Assembly (NCBI GenBank): GCA_038329845.1
Contig: JBBQNJ010000001.1
Span: 124,001 to 188,000 of the forward strand
Direction: 5' to 3'
Origin: JBBQNJ01 sp038329845
GTDB taxonomy: Bacteria; Planctomycetota; Phycisphaerae; Tepidisphaerales; Tepidisphaeraceae
DNA: 64,000 nt
The number at the start of each line of letters is the position of its first letter. Within the stretch, counting starts at the first letter, position 1. A program made the position numbers and the translations under genes. This document shows positions 45,978 through 55,141 of this stretch, one piece after another. The notes below the pieces were generated by a model. It saw nothing but the letters and a program-made list of their open reading frames with translations. It searched no databases and had not been told where the DNA came from.

Positions 45978-46003
45978 TCTACTATTCCTATAAATTAAGT
46001 AGA
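45978..46003 (+). promoter_or_regulatory. Candidate operator upstream of cysH
   Basis: TCTACT (45978-45983) and AGTAGA (45998-46003) form an interrupted palindrome with a 14-base A+T-rich centre, ending three bases before the cysH ATG. The layout resembles Rrf2/CymR-type operators of sulphur genes, but this is a shape match only. The whole 126-base divergent spacer is A+T-rich and must hold promoters for both nif3 and cysH. Confidence 0.35.
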
Positions 46004-46006
46004 CAT

Positions 46007-46786
46007 ATGACCCCCGATTCGACCGTCATTTCGCCCCTCGCTGCGGCAGAGCCGAATCCCAGCTTGGATCTGGACGCCTTGAACAGCGCCTTCGAGGACG
46101 CCGAGCCGCAAAAAATCATCGGCTGGGCGGCGGCGCAGTTCGGCGCGGGACTGGTGATGAGCAGCTCCTTCGGCGCTGAGTCGGCGTTGCTGCTTCACAT
46201 GGCCAGCGCCGTCCTGCCCGACATCCGAGTGATTTTCATCGACACCGGGTATCTGTTTCCCGAAACGCATCGGTTCATGGAGGAGCTGCGCCATCGGCTG
46301 AACTTGCGAATCTGGACCTTTAGAACCGCCCATGATCCTTTCGCCTATCTGCACGGGGCCGGCGAGGACAATCCCACCTGGCGCAAGGACGTGGACGGCT
46401 GCTGCGCCGCGAACAAGAGCGAACCGATGGAACGGGCGATGCGCCAGTTGCGTCCGGCGGCATGGCTGCGCGGCATTCGACGCGGGCAGGCCGACACCCG
46501 ACGCGCAAAGCGGTTCATCGAATGGTCCGACCGATACCAATGCCATGCCATCAGTCCCCTGCTGAACTGGAGCGGGAGTGAAATCCACGCCTACATGAAG
46601 CGGCACGAGCTGCCCTACCACCCATTATACGAGCAAGGATACTTTTCCATCGGCTGCAACCCTTTAAGCTGCACCCGCGCTGTTCGCCCCGGCGAAGACC
46701 CCCGCGCAGGCCGCTGGAGCGGCCACGCCAAGGTGGAATGCGGCATCAACCTCGATAAAAACAGCCTGGACTCCTCGGGATTGTAG
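46007..46786 (+). CDS. cysH: Phosphoadenylyl/adenylyl-sulfate reductase with an unusual Cys motif
   Basis: 259 residues. The PP-loop core is MSSSFGAESALLLHM. A double Cys (Cys132-Cys133, in DGCCAANKSEPM) is typical of the iron-sulphur (APS-reductase) class and would bind a 4Fe-4S cluster with two later Cys. Those are Cys217 and Cys222 in SIGCNPLSCTRAV: four residues apart, where the usual spacing is two. The C-terminal nucleophile is Cys245 in KVECGIN, with Asn where the family normally has His. It reduces (P)APS to sulfite in sulfate assimilation. The start at 46007 follows an A+T-rich promoter region. Confidence 0.88.
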   Translation: MTPDSTVISPLAAAEPNPSLDLDALNSAFEDAEPQKIIGWAAAQFGAGLVMSSSFGAESALLLHMASAVLPDIRVIFIDTGYLFPETHRFMEELRHRLNLRIWTFRTAHDPFAYLHGAGEDNPTWRKDVDGCCAANKSEPMERAMRQLRPAAWLRGIRRGQADTRRAKRFIEWSDRYQCHAISPLLNWSGSEIHAYMKRHELPYHPLYEQGYFSIGCNPLSCTRAVRPGEDPRAGRWSGHAKVECGINLDKNSLDSSGL

Positions 46787-46824
46787 CCACGGTTTTTTTG
46801 CCGCAAGCCTCCCCGGGCGACGAA

Positions 46825-46902
46825 GGGGACAATCAGAATATTTCCCGGGCGCGACGCCCGTGGCGGTGAGGATGCCGCCGGGGGAATATGCTGAGCGTCC
46901 CC
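46825..46902. repeat. Dispersed palindromic repeat, copy A
   Basis: Inverted arms at 46825-46846 and 46881-46902 agree in 18 of 22 positions around a core like GGACATCCAGAATATTCC. A small CGGGCG/CGCCCG hairpin sits in the loop. Related copies occur at 52734-52810 and 63447-63493. Confidence 0.7.
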
Positions 46903-46956
46903 GGATCGCTCGCTGAATGTCGCCGGATCGCCCGCTGAGTGTCGCCGGATCGCTCG
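46891..46956. repeat. 22-bp tandem repeat, three copies
   Basis: Three consecutive 22-base units start at 46891, 46913 and 46935 (pattern CTGA, two variable bases, GTC, CCGGATCGC, CCG), differing at one to three positions. They lie within the spacer before the sulfatase and overlap the end of repeat copy A. Confidence 0.88.
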
Positions 46957-47034
46957 ATCCCATCGAAGATTGCGGATGTCCCTCGGATAGTTCGTCGTTT
47001 GACCGAAGGGGCCTGCCGCGCGATGCTCGCGGGG

Positions 47035-48465
47035 ATGAGCGACTCGAATGCCCAGCGGCGGTGCAACATCGTCTTGCTGGTGGCCGAAGACACCGGGCGC
47101 CACCATGGATGTTACGGCGATCCGATGCGGGTCACGCCGAACATTGACGGCCTTGCCGCACAGGGGTGCCGGTTCGACAACGCGATCTCTACCGCCCCGG
47201 TTTGCGCGCCCAGCCGCTCGAGCCTGATCACCGGGCAATTCCCCATCAAGATCGGGACGCATCACATGCGTTCGACACTTCTGCATCCGCCGCGATTGTT
47301 CACCGAGGCGCTGCGGGAGGCGGGATATCATGTGAACTGGACCAACAAAACCGACTTTAACTTCGATCCGCCGCCGGGATGGGTCGATGAATCGAGCGAC
47401 TGGATCAGCGAGTTGGAACAGGGCCGCAAGCCCGAATCGCCGTTTTTCCATTTCTGCAATTTTCAGATCACGCACGAGAGCGGGATGTGGCCGCATGAGG
47501 CCTGGCCATCGTGGCGCGAGCCGGCGGCGTCGCTGGGGCAGACGTTTGCGTCATTGGCGGTCGATCCAGCGCGGGTGCCGGTGCCGCCTTATATTCCCGA
47601 CCTGCCGGCGACGCGGGCGGAGCTGGCCCGCTATTACCAGAACCTCGCCTACCAGGATCACCAGGTGGGCCGGGCGCTGGCGGCGCTGGAGACGGCGGGC
47701 GTGGCCGACAACACGCTGGTGATCTACCTGGCCGATCACGGTTGTGGGGCATTGCGGGAGAAGCGCTGGCTGTATGAAGCGGGCATCCATGTGCCGTTGG
47801 TGATGCGCTGGCCCGGACGAATCTGCGCCGGCTCAGTGCGCGAGGATCTGGTGAGCTGGGTGGATATTGCCCCGACAATCCTGTCGGCCGCCGGGGCGGA
47901 GGCTATGAAGGATTTGGACGGTCGGGTTCTGTTGGGCGATCGCACCGGCGCCGAGCCGCCCTGCGTGTTCGCGGCCCGGGACCGGATGGACGAGGTCTTC
48001 GACCGCGCCCGCGCCGCGCGGGATCGCCGGTTCTTATACATTCGCAATTTCTTCCCCCAGCTACCCCATGCCCAGCGCAGCCAATATATGGAAAAGATGC
48101 CGTCGTTGAGCGAAATCCGCCGGCTTCATGCCGCCGGGGCGCTGGCGTCGCCGGCCGACCTGTTCTTTCAAACGCGGCGGTCCGCCGAGGAGTTGTTCGA
48201 TGCCATCGCCGATCCGCATTGCCTGAACAATCTCGCCGGTGATGAGCGATTTGGCGAACCGCTCGGTCAACTGCGGGGGCGGCTCGATGAGTGGATCGCC
48301 CGGACCGGCGATCTGGGCGCTGTCAGCGAAGGAGAACTCATCGCCCGAGGCCTGGTCAAGGACCGGCGCGAAGAGTATCGCCAGCGAATCGAGCCTCTGC
48401 CGCCCGAACTGCGCTTCGCCGGCCCGGTCCTGGCGCCGTTGGAAATGAGCGAAGTGCAAGACTGA
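47035..48465 (+). CDS. Formylglycine-dependent sulfatase
   Basis: About 476 residues. The N-terminal NIVLLVAEDTGRHHGCYGDP supplies metal-binding Asp residues, and PVCAPSRSSLITG is the sulfatase signature, with Cys57 converted to formylglycine by a maturation enzyme. LVIYLADHGCGALREKR gives the second metal-binding region. No signal peptide is apparent from this start, so a cytoplasmic location or an unrecognised upstream start is possible. Substrates could be sulfated polysaccharides, as is common in planctomycetes. An ATG 12 bases upstream is an alternative start. Confidence 0.9.
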   Translation: MSDSNAQRRCNIVLLVAEDTGRHHGCYGDPMRVTPNIDGLAAQGCRFDNAISTAPVCAPSRSSLITGQFPIKIGTHHMRSTLLHPPRLFTEALREAGYHVNWTNKTDFNFDPPPGWVDESSDWISELEQGRKPESPFFHFCNFQITHESGMWPHEAWPSWREPAASLGQTFASLAVDPARVPVPPYIPDLPATRAELARYYQNLAYQDHQVGRALAALETAGVADNTLVIYLADHGCGALREKRWLYEAGIHVPLVMRWPGRICAGSVREDLVSWVDIAPTILSAAGAEAMKDLDGRVLLGDRTGAEPPCVFAARDRMDEVFDRARAARDRRFLYIRNFFPQLPHAQRSQYMEKMPSLSEIRRLHAAGALASPADLFFQTRRSAEELFDAIADPHCLNNLAGDERFGEPLGQLRGRLDEWIARTGDLGAVSEGELIARGLVKDRREEYRQRIEPLPPELRFAGPVLAPLEMSEVQD

Positions 48466-48496
48466 TCGCCGACGAAAGTTCAGCGTCCCCCGCCCA

Positions 48497-48672
48497 CGCC
48501 GTCAGGGTCGCGCGATCGAATTCGACCAACAGCCTCTCCCCCACGCCCCGCGGCGTTATTTCAAACCATATTCCTGCCACTGCGCCGTCAGGGGTCACGC
48601 GATCGAAAGCAGCGAAGAGCCGCCGGACCGCGAGCGGCCGTGCCCTTATTTCAAGCCGTATTCCCGCCACCG
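48497..48672. repeat. Degenerate tandem duplication of the ubiD 3' end
   Basis: Units start at 48497, 48583 and 48673 with the shared CGCCGTCA, and two of them carry the run ending TTATTTCAA. On the minus strand the stretch before the stop in the second unit reads TARWREYGLK then stop (the real UbiD end), and the extra copy (stop at 48556-48558) reads TAQWQEYGLK then stop. The spacing is 86-90 bases. Confidence 0.8.
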
Positions 48673-50208
48673 CGCCGTCACGCGGGCTGCGATGGCCGGG
48701 TCCATCGTCAGCGGCGCCGGCCAGCGCCGGATTTTGCCTTCGCCGGCGATCTTTACGGTCGCGTCGAATCCCATTTTCGATCCCGCCCCGAGATCGGGAG
48801 AGGCGTGGTCCAGGATGTCGATCGGACCGTACACCACTTCGCTGTCGCGCTGCGGGTCGCAGTTGGCGAACAGGTGGAATAGCACATCCTCCTGATCGTG
48901 TACGTTCACCGTTTCATCGACCACGATGATGAACTTGGTGAACGCCATCTGCCCGGCACCCCAGATCGCGTGCATCACTCGCCGCGCCTGATACGGATAT
49001 TCCTTCTTGATCTTCACGAACACGCAGTTGTGAAACGCTCCGCTCATTGGCAGCGAATAATCGATGATGTCGGGGATCAGCATCTTGAGCAGCGGCAGGA
49101 AAATCCGCTCGGTGGCCTTGCCCAGAAAGTAATCCTCCATCGGCGGCTTGCCGACGATCGTCGCCGGAAAAATCGGGTCGCGCCGGTGGGTAATCGCCGT
49201 CACCTCGAACGCCGGGTAACGGTCGGCCAGTGAATAAAATCCGGTGTGATCTCCGAACGGGCCTTCGAAGAGTTTTTCCGTCGGATCGACAAGTCCTTCC
49301 ACGACGATCTCGGCGTTCACCGGCACCTGCATGTCGATCGTCTTGCACTGCACCAGCGAGATGCCCCCGCCGTTGAGGAACCCGGCGAACAGCAGTTCCT
49401 CGACGCCCGGCGGAAGTGGCGCCGTGGCGGCGTAGGGAAGCACGCTCTCGCCGCCGAAGACGATCGCCAGTGGCATCTTCTTCCCGCGGCGCTGCCACAT
49501 GCGAAAATGCCTGGCCCCGTCATGGTGCATGTGCCAGTGCATCGCGCAGCGTCGCGGGCCGTACAACTGCACGCGGTACATTCCAATGTTGCGGCTACCG
49601 TCTTCGGGATTCTTCGTGAAAATCCCCCCAAGTGTAACGTATCGCCCGGTCCCGCGCTCGCCCGCCCGCCGGGCCGCCTCGGGATCAAAAGCCTGTCCCG
49701 AATCCAGGTCCCCATCCAGCGGCCAGCACTGGATCACCGGCAGCCGGGTGATGTCGGCCTTATCGCCTTCGAGAACCACCTGCTGGCAGATTCCCGATCG
49801 CACGACCTTGGGCGGATAACTGCCGATTTTCAGCAAATCCGGCAGTTTTTTCACCTTTTCCAGCAGCGTGGTCGGCATCTCGGGCTTGACAAGCTGGCGC
49901 ACCCGGTCGGCCAGGGCCTCGAGATTCTCGGTGCCCAAGGCGCGGTTCATCCGCCAGTAGCTTCCGAACGTATTGATCGCAACGGGAATGTCCGATCCCT
50001 CGACGTTCTCGAACAGCAGCGCCTTGCCACCGAGATTGCCGGCCGGGTTGCGATCCAGTTCCGCGTGCCCGTGCGGCGCCGGGGATTTGCTCACCCGGTC
50101 GGCGATCTCGGTGATCTCGAGGATCGGCGAAACCGGCGCGGCGATCCGCGACAATTCGCCTTGGGTGTCCAGGTCATGAATAAAATCGCGCAGCGTTTCA
50201 AAGGGCAT
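48646..50208 (-). CDS. UbiD-family prenylated-FMN decarboxylase
   Basis: 520 residues. UbiD family landmarks are IGMYRVQLYGPRRCAMHWHM (with His and Arg used in flavin/substrate contacts), FEGPFGDHTGFYSLADRYPA with the catalytic E-x-F-G-D region, and PYQARRVMHAIWGAGQMAF, KFIIVVDETVNVHD. The closest named roles are 4-hydroxybenzoate or menaquinone-pathway decarboxylases; UbiX, which makes the cofactor, is not in this window. Its 3' end has been duplicated downstream. Confidence 0.9.
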   Translation of the reverse strand: MPFETLRDFIHDLDTQGELSRIAAPVSPILEITEIADRVSKSPAPHGHAELDRNPAGNLGGKALLFENVEGSDIPVAINTFGSYWRMNRALGTENLEALADRVRQLVKPEMPTTLLEKVKKLPDLLKIGSYPPKVVRSGICQQVVLEGDKADITRLPVIQCWPLDGDLDSGQAFDPEAARRAGERGTGRYVTLGGIFTKNPEDGSRNIGMYRVQLYGPRRCAMHWHMHHDGARHFRMWQRRGKKMPLAIVFGGESVLPYAATAPLPPGVEELLFAGFLNGGGISLVQCKTIDMQVPVNAEIVVEGLVDPTEKLFEGPFGDHTGFYSLADRYPAFEVTAITHRRDPIFPATIVGKPPMEDYFLGKATERIFLPLLKMLIPDIIDYSLPMSGAFHNCVFVKIKKEYPYQARRVMHAIWGAGQMAFTKFIIVVDETVNVHDQEDVLFHLFANCDPQRDSEVVYGPIDILDHASPDLGAGSKMGFDATVKIAGEGKIRRWPAPLTMDPAIAARVTARWREYGLK

Positions 50209-50287
50209 GGTCGCCGATGGTATGAACCGCCCGGCGAACCGACAACCGCACGGTCCGTGCGTCCAGATGAGCCTAAGGGCGATTCGG

Positions 50288-51226
50288 CTATTGCACGACA
50301 GTAAGGCTCTTAAGGCTTCGCGGCGGTTCGAAGCTCACATCCTCCTCGACAAGCGTGCGGGTTTCAATTTCCGCGTCGTATCGCCGGCGCAGCTCGTCGA
50401 GAAGCTCGGCCACCAGGTGCTCGGGCGCTGAGGCGCCGGCGGTGACCAGCACGGTCTGGGCCTCGTCGAGCCACGAGGGGTCCAGCCCCGAGGCATCGTC
50501 CAGCAGATACGCCGGGCGCCCGGTGGCGCGGGCCGTCTCCACCAGGCGCTGGGAGTTCGAGCTGTTGCGACTTCCCACCACTAAGACCACGTCCGCCTCC
50601 GGAGCTAAGTCGCTCACCGCGCCCTGGCGATTGGTGGTCGCATAGCAGATGTCGTCCTTCTTCGGGCCGCGAATGTTGGGAAATCGCCGGCGAAGGGCCT
50701 CGACGGTGCGGGCGCAATCGGACAGGCTCAGCGTCGTCTGAGTCACGTAGGCTAGCTTGTCGGGATCGGGGACCTGAAGCCGATCCACATCCTCCGGGCC
50801 TTCGACCAGCAGGATCGCCCCGGGGGCTTCGCCCAGCGTTCCGACCGCCTCGTCATGGTTGCGATGTCCGATGAAGATCACCGTGTATCCCTCGCGGGCG
50901 AACCGCGCGACCTCGACATGCACCTTGGTCACCAGCGGACAGGTCGCGTCCACCTCGATCAGCTTTCGCCCGCGGGCCTCGTCGCGCACCCGCGGACTGA
51001 CTCCGTGGGCGCTGTAGACGATCACGCCCCCTTCCGGCGCCTCGTCGACGCGATCGATGAAGACCACGCCGCGCCGACCCAGCTCCTGAACGACGTGGCG
51101 ATTGTGAACGATCTCGTGGAATACGTGAATCGGCGGACCGCGCAGCTTCAAGACCTCTTCGACCACGTCGATCGCCATGTTGACGCCGGCGCAAAAACCG
51201 CGGGGATTGGCAAGAATGACCTTCAT
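50288..51226 (-). CDS. ispH: 4-hydroxy-3-methylbut-2-enyl diphosphate reductase
   Basis: Last enzyme of the MEP pathway, producing IPP and DMAPP. The 312-residue product has three cluster Cys: ANPRGFCAGVNMAIDVVEE, DATCPLVTKVHVEV and, in IRGPKKDDICYATTNRQGAV, the third. HNRHVVQELGRRGVVFIDRV and VYSAHGVSPRVRDEAR are typical, as is the SSNSQRLVETAR motif for substrate phosphates. The ATG at 51226 was chosen (MKVILANPRGF). The gene lies 79 bases after the ubiD-type gene start and is divergent from the DUF1015 gene. Confidence 0.96.
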   Translation of the reverse strand: MKVILANPRGFCAGVNMAIDVVEEVLKLRGPPIHVFHEIVHNRHVVQELGRRGVVFIDRVDEAPEGGVIVYSAHGVSPRVRDEARGRKLIEVDATCPLVTKVHVEVARFAREGYTVIFIGHRNHDEAVGTLGEAPGAILLVEGPEDVDRLQVPDPDKLAYVTQTTLSLSDCARTVEALRRRFPNIRGPKKDDICYATTNRQGAVSDLAPEADVVLVVGSRNSSNSQRLVETARATGRPAYLLDDASGLDPSWLDEAQTVLVTAGASAPEHLVAELLDELRRRYDAEIETRTLVEEDVSFEPPRSLKSLTVVQ

Positions 51227-51379
51227 GATCCAGGTCGCAATACTAGGTTCGTCTCCGCTCGATAGTCTACGCCGTCTTGATCTTTCCAACCCGCGGTCTA
51301 TCTTTTCGATCATATCTGATGGGGATGGAGATTTGCCGGACGGGGACGAAACCGGCGTGACTTGGGATCGAGGAATCTT

Positions 51380-52687
51380 GTGGCGCTGATTCGACCGTTT
51401 GCCGGAATTCGCTACTCCAAGCAGTTGCGCGATTCATTCGCCGACCTGATCGCCCCGCCGTACGACGTGCTGGCTGAGTCGGGCAAGGCGCAGCTCCAGC
51501 GCAAGCATCCGAACAACATCGTCACCATCGACCTGCCGCATCTTCCGACCAAATCGGCCGGGCCGGACGAGGTGTACGAAGCGGCGGACGAGACTCTCAA
51601 GGCGTGGCTTTCGGCCAAAATTCTCCAGCGCGACATTCGGCCGGCACTCTATCCCTACGCGCAAACGTTCGACCACGCGGGCCGAACGGTGCATCGCCGC
51701 GGGTTCATCGCGCTGGTTCGGCTTTCGCCGTTCGGGGCCGGGCAGGTCGTCCCCCATGAAAAAACGTACAAAGGTCCGATCGAGGATCGGCTGAAACTGA
51801 TGCGGGCCACCGGCGCCCAGTTGTCGCCGATTTTCGGGCTGTATTCCGATCCGCGCCACGAGGTGACCGCGGCGCTCTACAAGAGCGTCGGCAAGCCCGA
51901 GCTGTCCGGGACGATGGATCAGGTGCGCAATGATCTGTGGTCGGTCCCCGACGCCGACACGGAAAACAAGGTCATCGACCTGATGCGTCCGCGGCCGATC
52001 TACATCGCCGACGGCCATCATCGCTACACCACGGCGCTGCAGCACCAGGCCGAGGCCATCGCCGCGGCCGGCGGGGAACTGCCCGATGCCCATCCGGCCA
52101 ACTGGTGCATGTTCGTCCTGATCGGAATGCAGGATCCCGGCCTGCTGATTCTGCCGACCCACCGGCTGCTGGGCGGGATCGAATCGTTTGACATCGCCGC
52201 GTTCATCAAGGAAATCCGGCCCGCGTTCAACGTGTCGGATGCGCCCCTGGGTGGCGGCGAGGTTGCGGAATATCTGCGGATGATCCTTCCCAAGCAGCCG
52301 CCCCACACGTTCGGGCTGTACGACCAGCGCTCGGGCCGGCTGATCGAATTGCGGCTGAAAAATCCCGACCTGCTCAAGCCGCTGGAGCCGAATCACAGCG
52401 ACGCCTGGCGACGACTGGACGTGGCGATCCTCCAGCGTTACCTGATCGACGAAGTGATCCAGCCGCGATTCGCCGTCGGCAAGGAGATCGTCCGCGGCTA
52501 CACCGCCGATCCCGACGCCGTTGCGGCAATGACGGATGGCTCACGGCACCAAGTGGCGCTGCTGCTGCAATCCACACCGCTGCATGCCCTGGAGGAACTG
52601 GGGAAATTCGACGAGGTGATGCCCCAGAAGAGCACGTACTTCTACCCGAAGCTGGCGACGGGGATGGTGATTAATTCGCTGCGATGA
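51380..52687 (+). CDS. DUF1015 family protein
   Basis: 435 residues. Begins VALIRPFAGIRYSKQLRDSF with ADLIAPPYDVL, then QVVPHEKTYKGPIEDRLKLM and PIYIADGHHRYTTALQHQAE, all marks of the DUF1015 family (a conserved cytoplasmic protein often next to serA or serine genes). The biochemical role is unknown. The GTG start has GAGGA six bases upstream. A TTG at 51362 is in frame but less likely. Confidence 0.9.
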   Translation: MALIRPFAGIRYSKQLRDSFADLIAPPYDVLAESGKAQLQRKHPNNIVTIDLPHLPTKSAGPDEVYEAADETLKAWLSAKILQRDIRPALYPYAQTFDHAGRTVHRRGFIALVRLSPFGAGQVVPHEKTYKGPIEDRLKLMRATGAQLSPIFGLYSDPRHEVTAALYKSVGKPELSGTMDQVRNDLWSVPDADTENKVIDLMRPRPIYIADGHHRYTTALQHQAEAIAAAGGELPDAHPANWCMFVLIGMQDPGLLILPTHRLLGGIESFDIAAFIKEIRPAFNVSDAPLGGGEVAEYLRMILPKQPPHTFGLYDQRSGRLIELRLKNPDLLKPLEPNHSDAWRRLDVAILQRYLIDEVIQPRFAVGKEIVRGYTADPDAVAAMTDGSRHQVALLLQSTPLHALEELGKFDEVMPQKSTYFYPKLATGMVINSLR

Positions 52688-52733
52688 GCAGGGGATGAGG
52701 TGCCCGACGACCCGCAGGGGATGACGAGGGCAC

Positions 52734-52810
52734 GGGAACATTCAGAATATGTTCTCGGGCAGACCCTCACCGTCGCGGGTAACGCAGCAGGGGAATATTC
52801 TGGATGTCCC
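52734..52810. repeat. Dispersed palindromic repeat, copy B
   Basis: The arms GGGAACATTCAGAATATG (from 52734) and a near-complement ending ATTCTGGATGTCCC (52790-52810) flank about 33 bases. The pattern matches copies A and C. Confidence 0.7.
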
Positions 52811-52953
52811 TTCTCGCCGCCGAGGCACGCAGAGGGGAGGCGCCAAGGTGACAATCGCCTCGGGTGCTCTTGGTTCACTCGCCGTTCATTCCCAAAGGGG
52901 GCTGCGCGTTGAACGCGTGCGTGCAAGGCGCGGTCGGGGGGGAATCGGATACA

Positions 52954-54906
52954 ATGCCCCCAATCATGGACGCGGCCATCCATTCATCCAGCCAAAGCGG
53001 ATCGTCGATCGGTACGGACGATCCCCGGCGGGCGAGGCTCGAGCGGGAATGGCGGGCGATGCAGCGGGCGTTCGCGTATCATCCGTTTATCACCATCCTG
53101 CCGCTAAGCGGCGAACCGCCCGAGCAATACGAAATCGCATACCGCGTTCGCACCCTGGCGATGGGGGAAGACCAAACCCTTCGCTACATCAAGCGGGCAT
53201 CGGTGCATCTGTGGCTAGGCCCGGATTTCCCCGATGCCGCGCCGCTGGCGCGTCCCATGGCCGAGCTGTTTCATCCCAACATCGCTCCCCAGGCCATTCG
53301 GATCGGAGACGATTGGTCTGCGCGCCGGACGTTGACCGACCTGGTTTCCGTCCTGGGCCAACTGCTCGCGTATCAGCGATATGACTCGGAGCTGGCGGAA
53401 AATCCCGCCGCCGTGGAATGGATCATCGCCCATCCATCTCACGTGCCGACCGATCCCGATGCCGACTTTTACCCCAACAGCGGCGGGGCACCGATCGAGC
53501 GAATGCTCCGCTACGGTCCAGCGACGCTGGACGACATCGCCCGGCGAGTCGAGCAGGCCCGCGCATCAATCGAATCGGATGCCGGTTCGGTCACGCCCGA
53601 AGCGCTCGATGATTTCCTGATGAAAACCGCCCGCGCGGTCGAGTTGTTTCTGGGCACCGAAGTACCCGCATCGCTGCACGATCCGGCGGAACGGATTGTC
53701 GAACAGCTTGGCGCGATCCGCGAACATGCCGATCGTCGCCATCGAGATCTGGCCGCGATGGCGCGCGTTCGGGCGATCGAGCAAGCGATCCAGCAGGCGG
53801 ACGAGGCATGCGCCAGGTCCCATCAATCGTGTATGCCGCTGCTGGAACTGGGCGACGGACTTTGCCCGCCCGCTGAGTCGGCGCATCCAATGCGGGTGGC
53901 CGCGGCGATTCCCCCCGTTTCGGTTCTGGGGCCACTTCTCAAGGCGCTGTCTGCGGCGGTGGAAACCGCCCGAGAAAAAGTGGGCGATATCGAGAAGACC
54001 TTTAAGCAAGCCGATTCACCGCGTGTTGACGGTGCCGCCGGGTCGGTGCCGCGTCGAGAAGTCGGCGAGTCCGAGGCGGGGCGGGCGCTGGCCTCGGCGC
54101 GGCCGCTTCTGGCCGAAAGCGCCCAATGTCTGGCCGCCGGGAAACGCCTGCTCGCATGGCGCGAACTGTCGGAACTTCTCGACGAAGGCGAAGCGCTGGT
54201 TCGACGCCTGGCCGTTCCCGATGCGATCCACGAATCGACCGACTGTCCCGCCCTTGCCGGGCGGTTCGATGCCCTCGCCGAGCGGGGATCGAAGCGGCTG
54301 GCCGAATTATCCACCGATCCGCTACGGGCACCGGGGTGGATGGCGGCGTTCATGGTGCCGCTCTCTCGCCCGGATGCGCGGATGCTGCTGGCGACCGAAC
54401 ATCGTAAGGCGACCCATCGCTGGATCGGCCTGCGCGAGGATCTGATGCGACTGGCACCGTACCAGAAGCGGATTGCGTTTTTTCGGACGCTGGAACGGCT
54501 GGGGACGGCGCTGCGCGAGGATTCCCAGGTGCTTCGCCAGGCCCGCGCGATGATGGCCGATGCCGAACGCGATCTGGTCGAGATCGTCGCTCGCAGTTCA
54601 AGGGATTTGGAGACCGATCGCCTGCTGGTCCCGGCGAAACTCGCCGCCGCCTATTCATCGCACATCGCCCGGCGCGATGCATCGCGGCATCAGATCGAAA
54701 GCCTGGCGCCGCGGGTTCAAGAGACTGTCGAGCAACTTCGCGCGCTATTGGCGGATGAGGATCGCGGCGATGGGTCACTGCCCGCACTGTCGTCCCTCGG
54801 CGCGCAGGCCGTCGAGGGCGCCGCGCTGGTGCCCTGGCTCGACGATGAGGCGATCGAAGCCCTGATCGCCGATATCGAATCCGCCAGCGGGATGGGTCTG
54901 CGCTAG
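52954..54906 (+). CDS. E2/UBC-fold protein with long helical region, catalytic Cys absent
   Basis: 650 residues. Residues about 20-170 look like the ubiquitin-conjugating (E2) fold: LEREWRAMQRAFAYHPFITI, VHLWLGPDFPDAAPLARP, ELFHPNIAPQAIRIGDDWSA and the closing TLTDLVSVLGQLLAYQRYDS, PAAVEWI. The HPN triad is present (His107), but Arg116 stands where the active-site Cys would be. The remaining 480 residues are mostly long helices with many Ala, Glu, Arg (likely coiled coil). The ATG at 52954 follows a G-run. No E1, JAB protease or ubiquitin-like gene is adjacent. Assignment is by pattern only; the role is unknown. Confidence 0.6.
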   Translation: MPPIMDAAIHSSSQSGSSIGTDDPRRARLEREWRAMQRAFAYHPFITILPLSGEPPEQYEIAYRVRTLAMGEDQTLRYIKRASVHLWLGPDFPDAAPLARPMAELFHPNIAPQAIRIGDDWSARRTLTDLVSVLGQLLAYQRYDSELAENPAAVEWIIAHPSHVPTDPDADFYPNSGGAPIERMLRYGPATLDDIARRVEQARASIESDAGSVTPEALDDFLMKTARAVELFLGTEVPASLHDPAERIVEQLGAIREHADRRHRDLAAMARVRAIEQAIQQADEACARSHQSCMPLLELGDGLCPPAESAHPMRVAAAIPPVSVLGPLLKALSAAVETAREKVGDIEKTFKQADSPRVDGAAGSVPRREVGESEAGRALASARPLLAESAQCLAAGKRLLAWRELSELLDEGEALVRRLAVPDAIHESTDCPALAGRFDALAERGSKRLAELSTDPLRAPGWMAAFMVPLSRPDARMLLATEHRKATHRWIGLREDLMRLAPYQKRIAFFRTLERLGTALREDSQVLRQARAMMADAERDLVEIVARSSRDLETDRLLVPAKLAAAYSSHIARRDASRHQIESLAPRVQETVEQLRALLADEDRGDGSLPALSSLGAQAVEGAALVPWLDDEAIEALIADIESASGMGLR

Positions 54907-55141
54907 GTCGGCGACAGTCTATAGCCCGGAAGTCCCCTCCGCGCCTTCGTTGTGGTGCAGGATTCAAGCCTGCAGATCCAAGAGCAGGCTGGAAGCCCGG
55001 ACCACGAGGGCCGGGAGCCTCTGTTCGTCCCTTGGTCCCCTCGCCCCTGACTTCTTGACTCTCGGCGCGATCCCCACCTACACTCGCAGCGTTCGAGCCT
55101 GATTGGGATTTTTTTCACACACTGGTTTGGAGACCGTTTTC

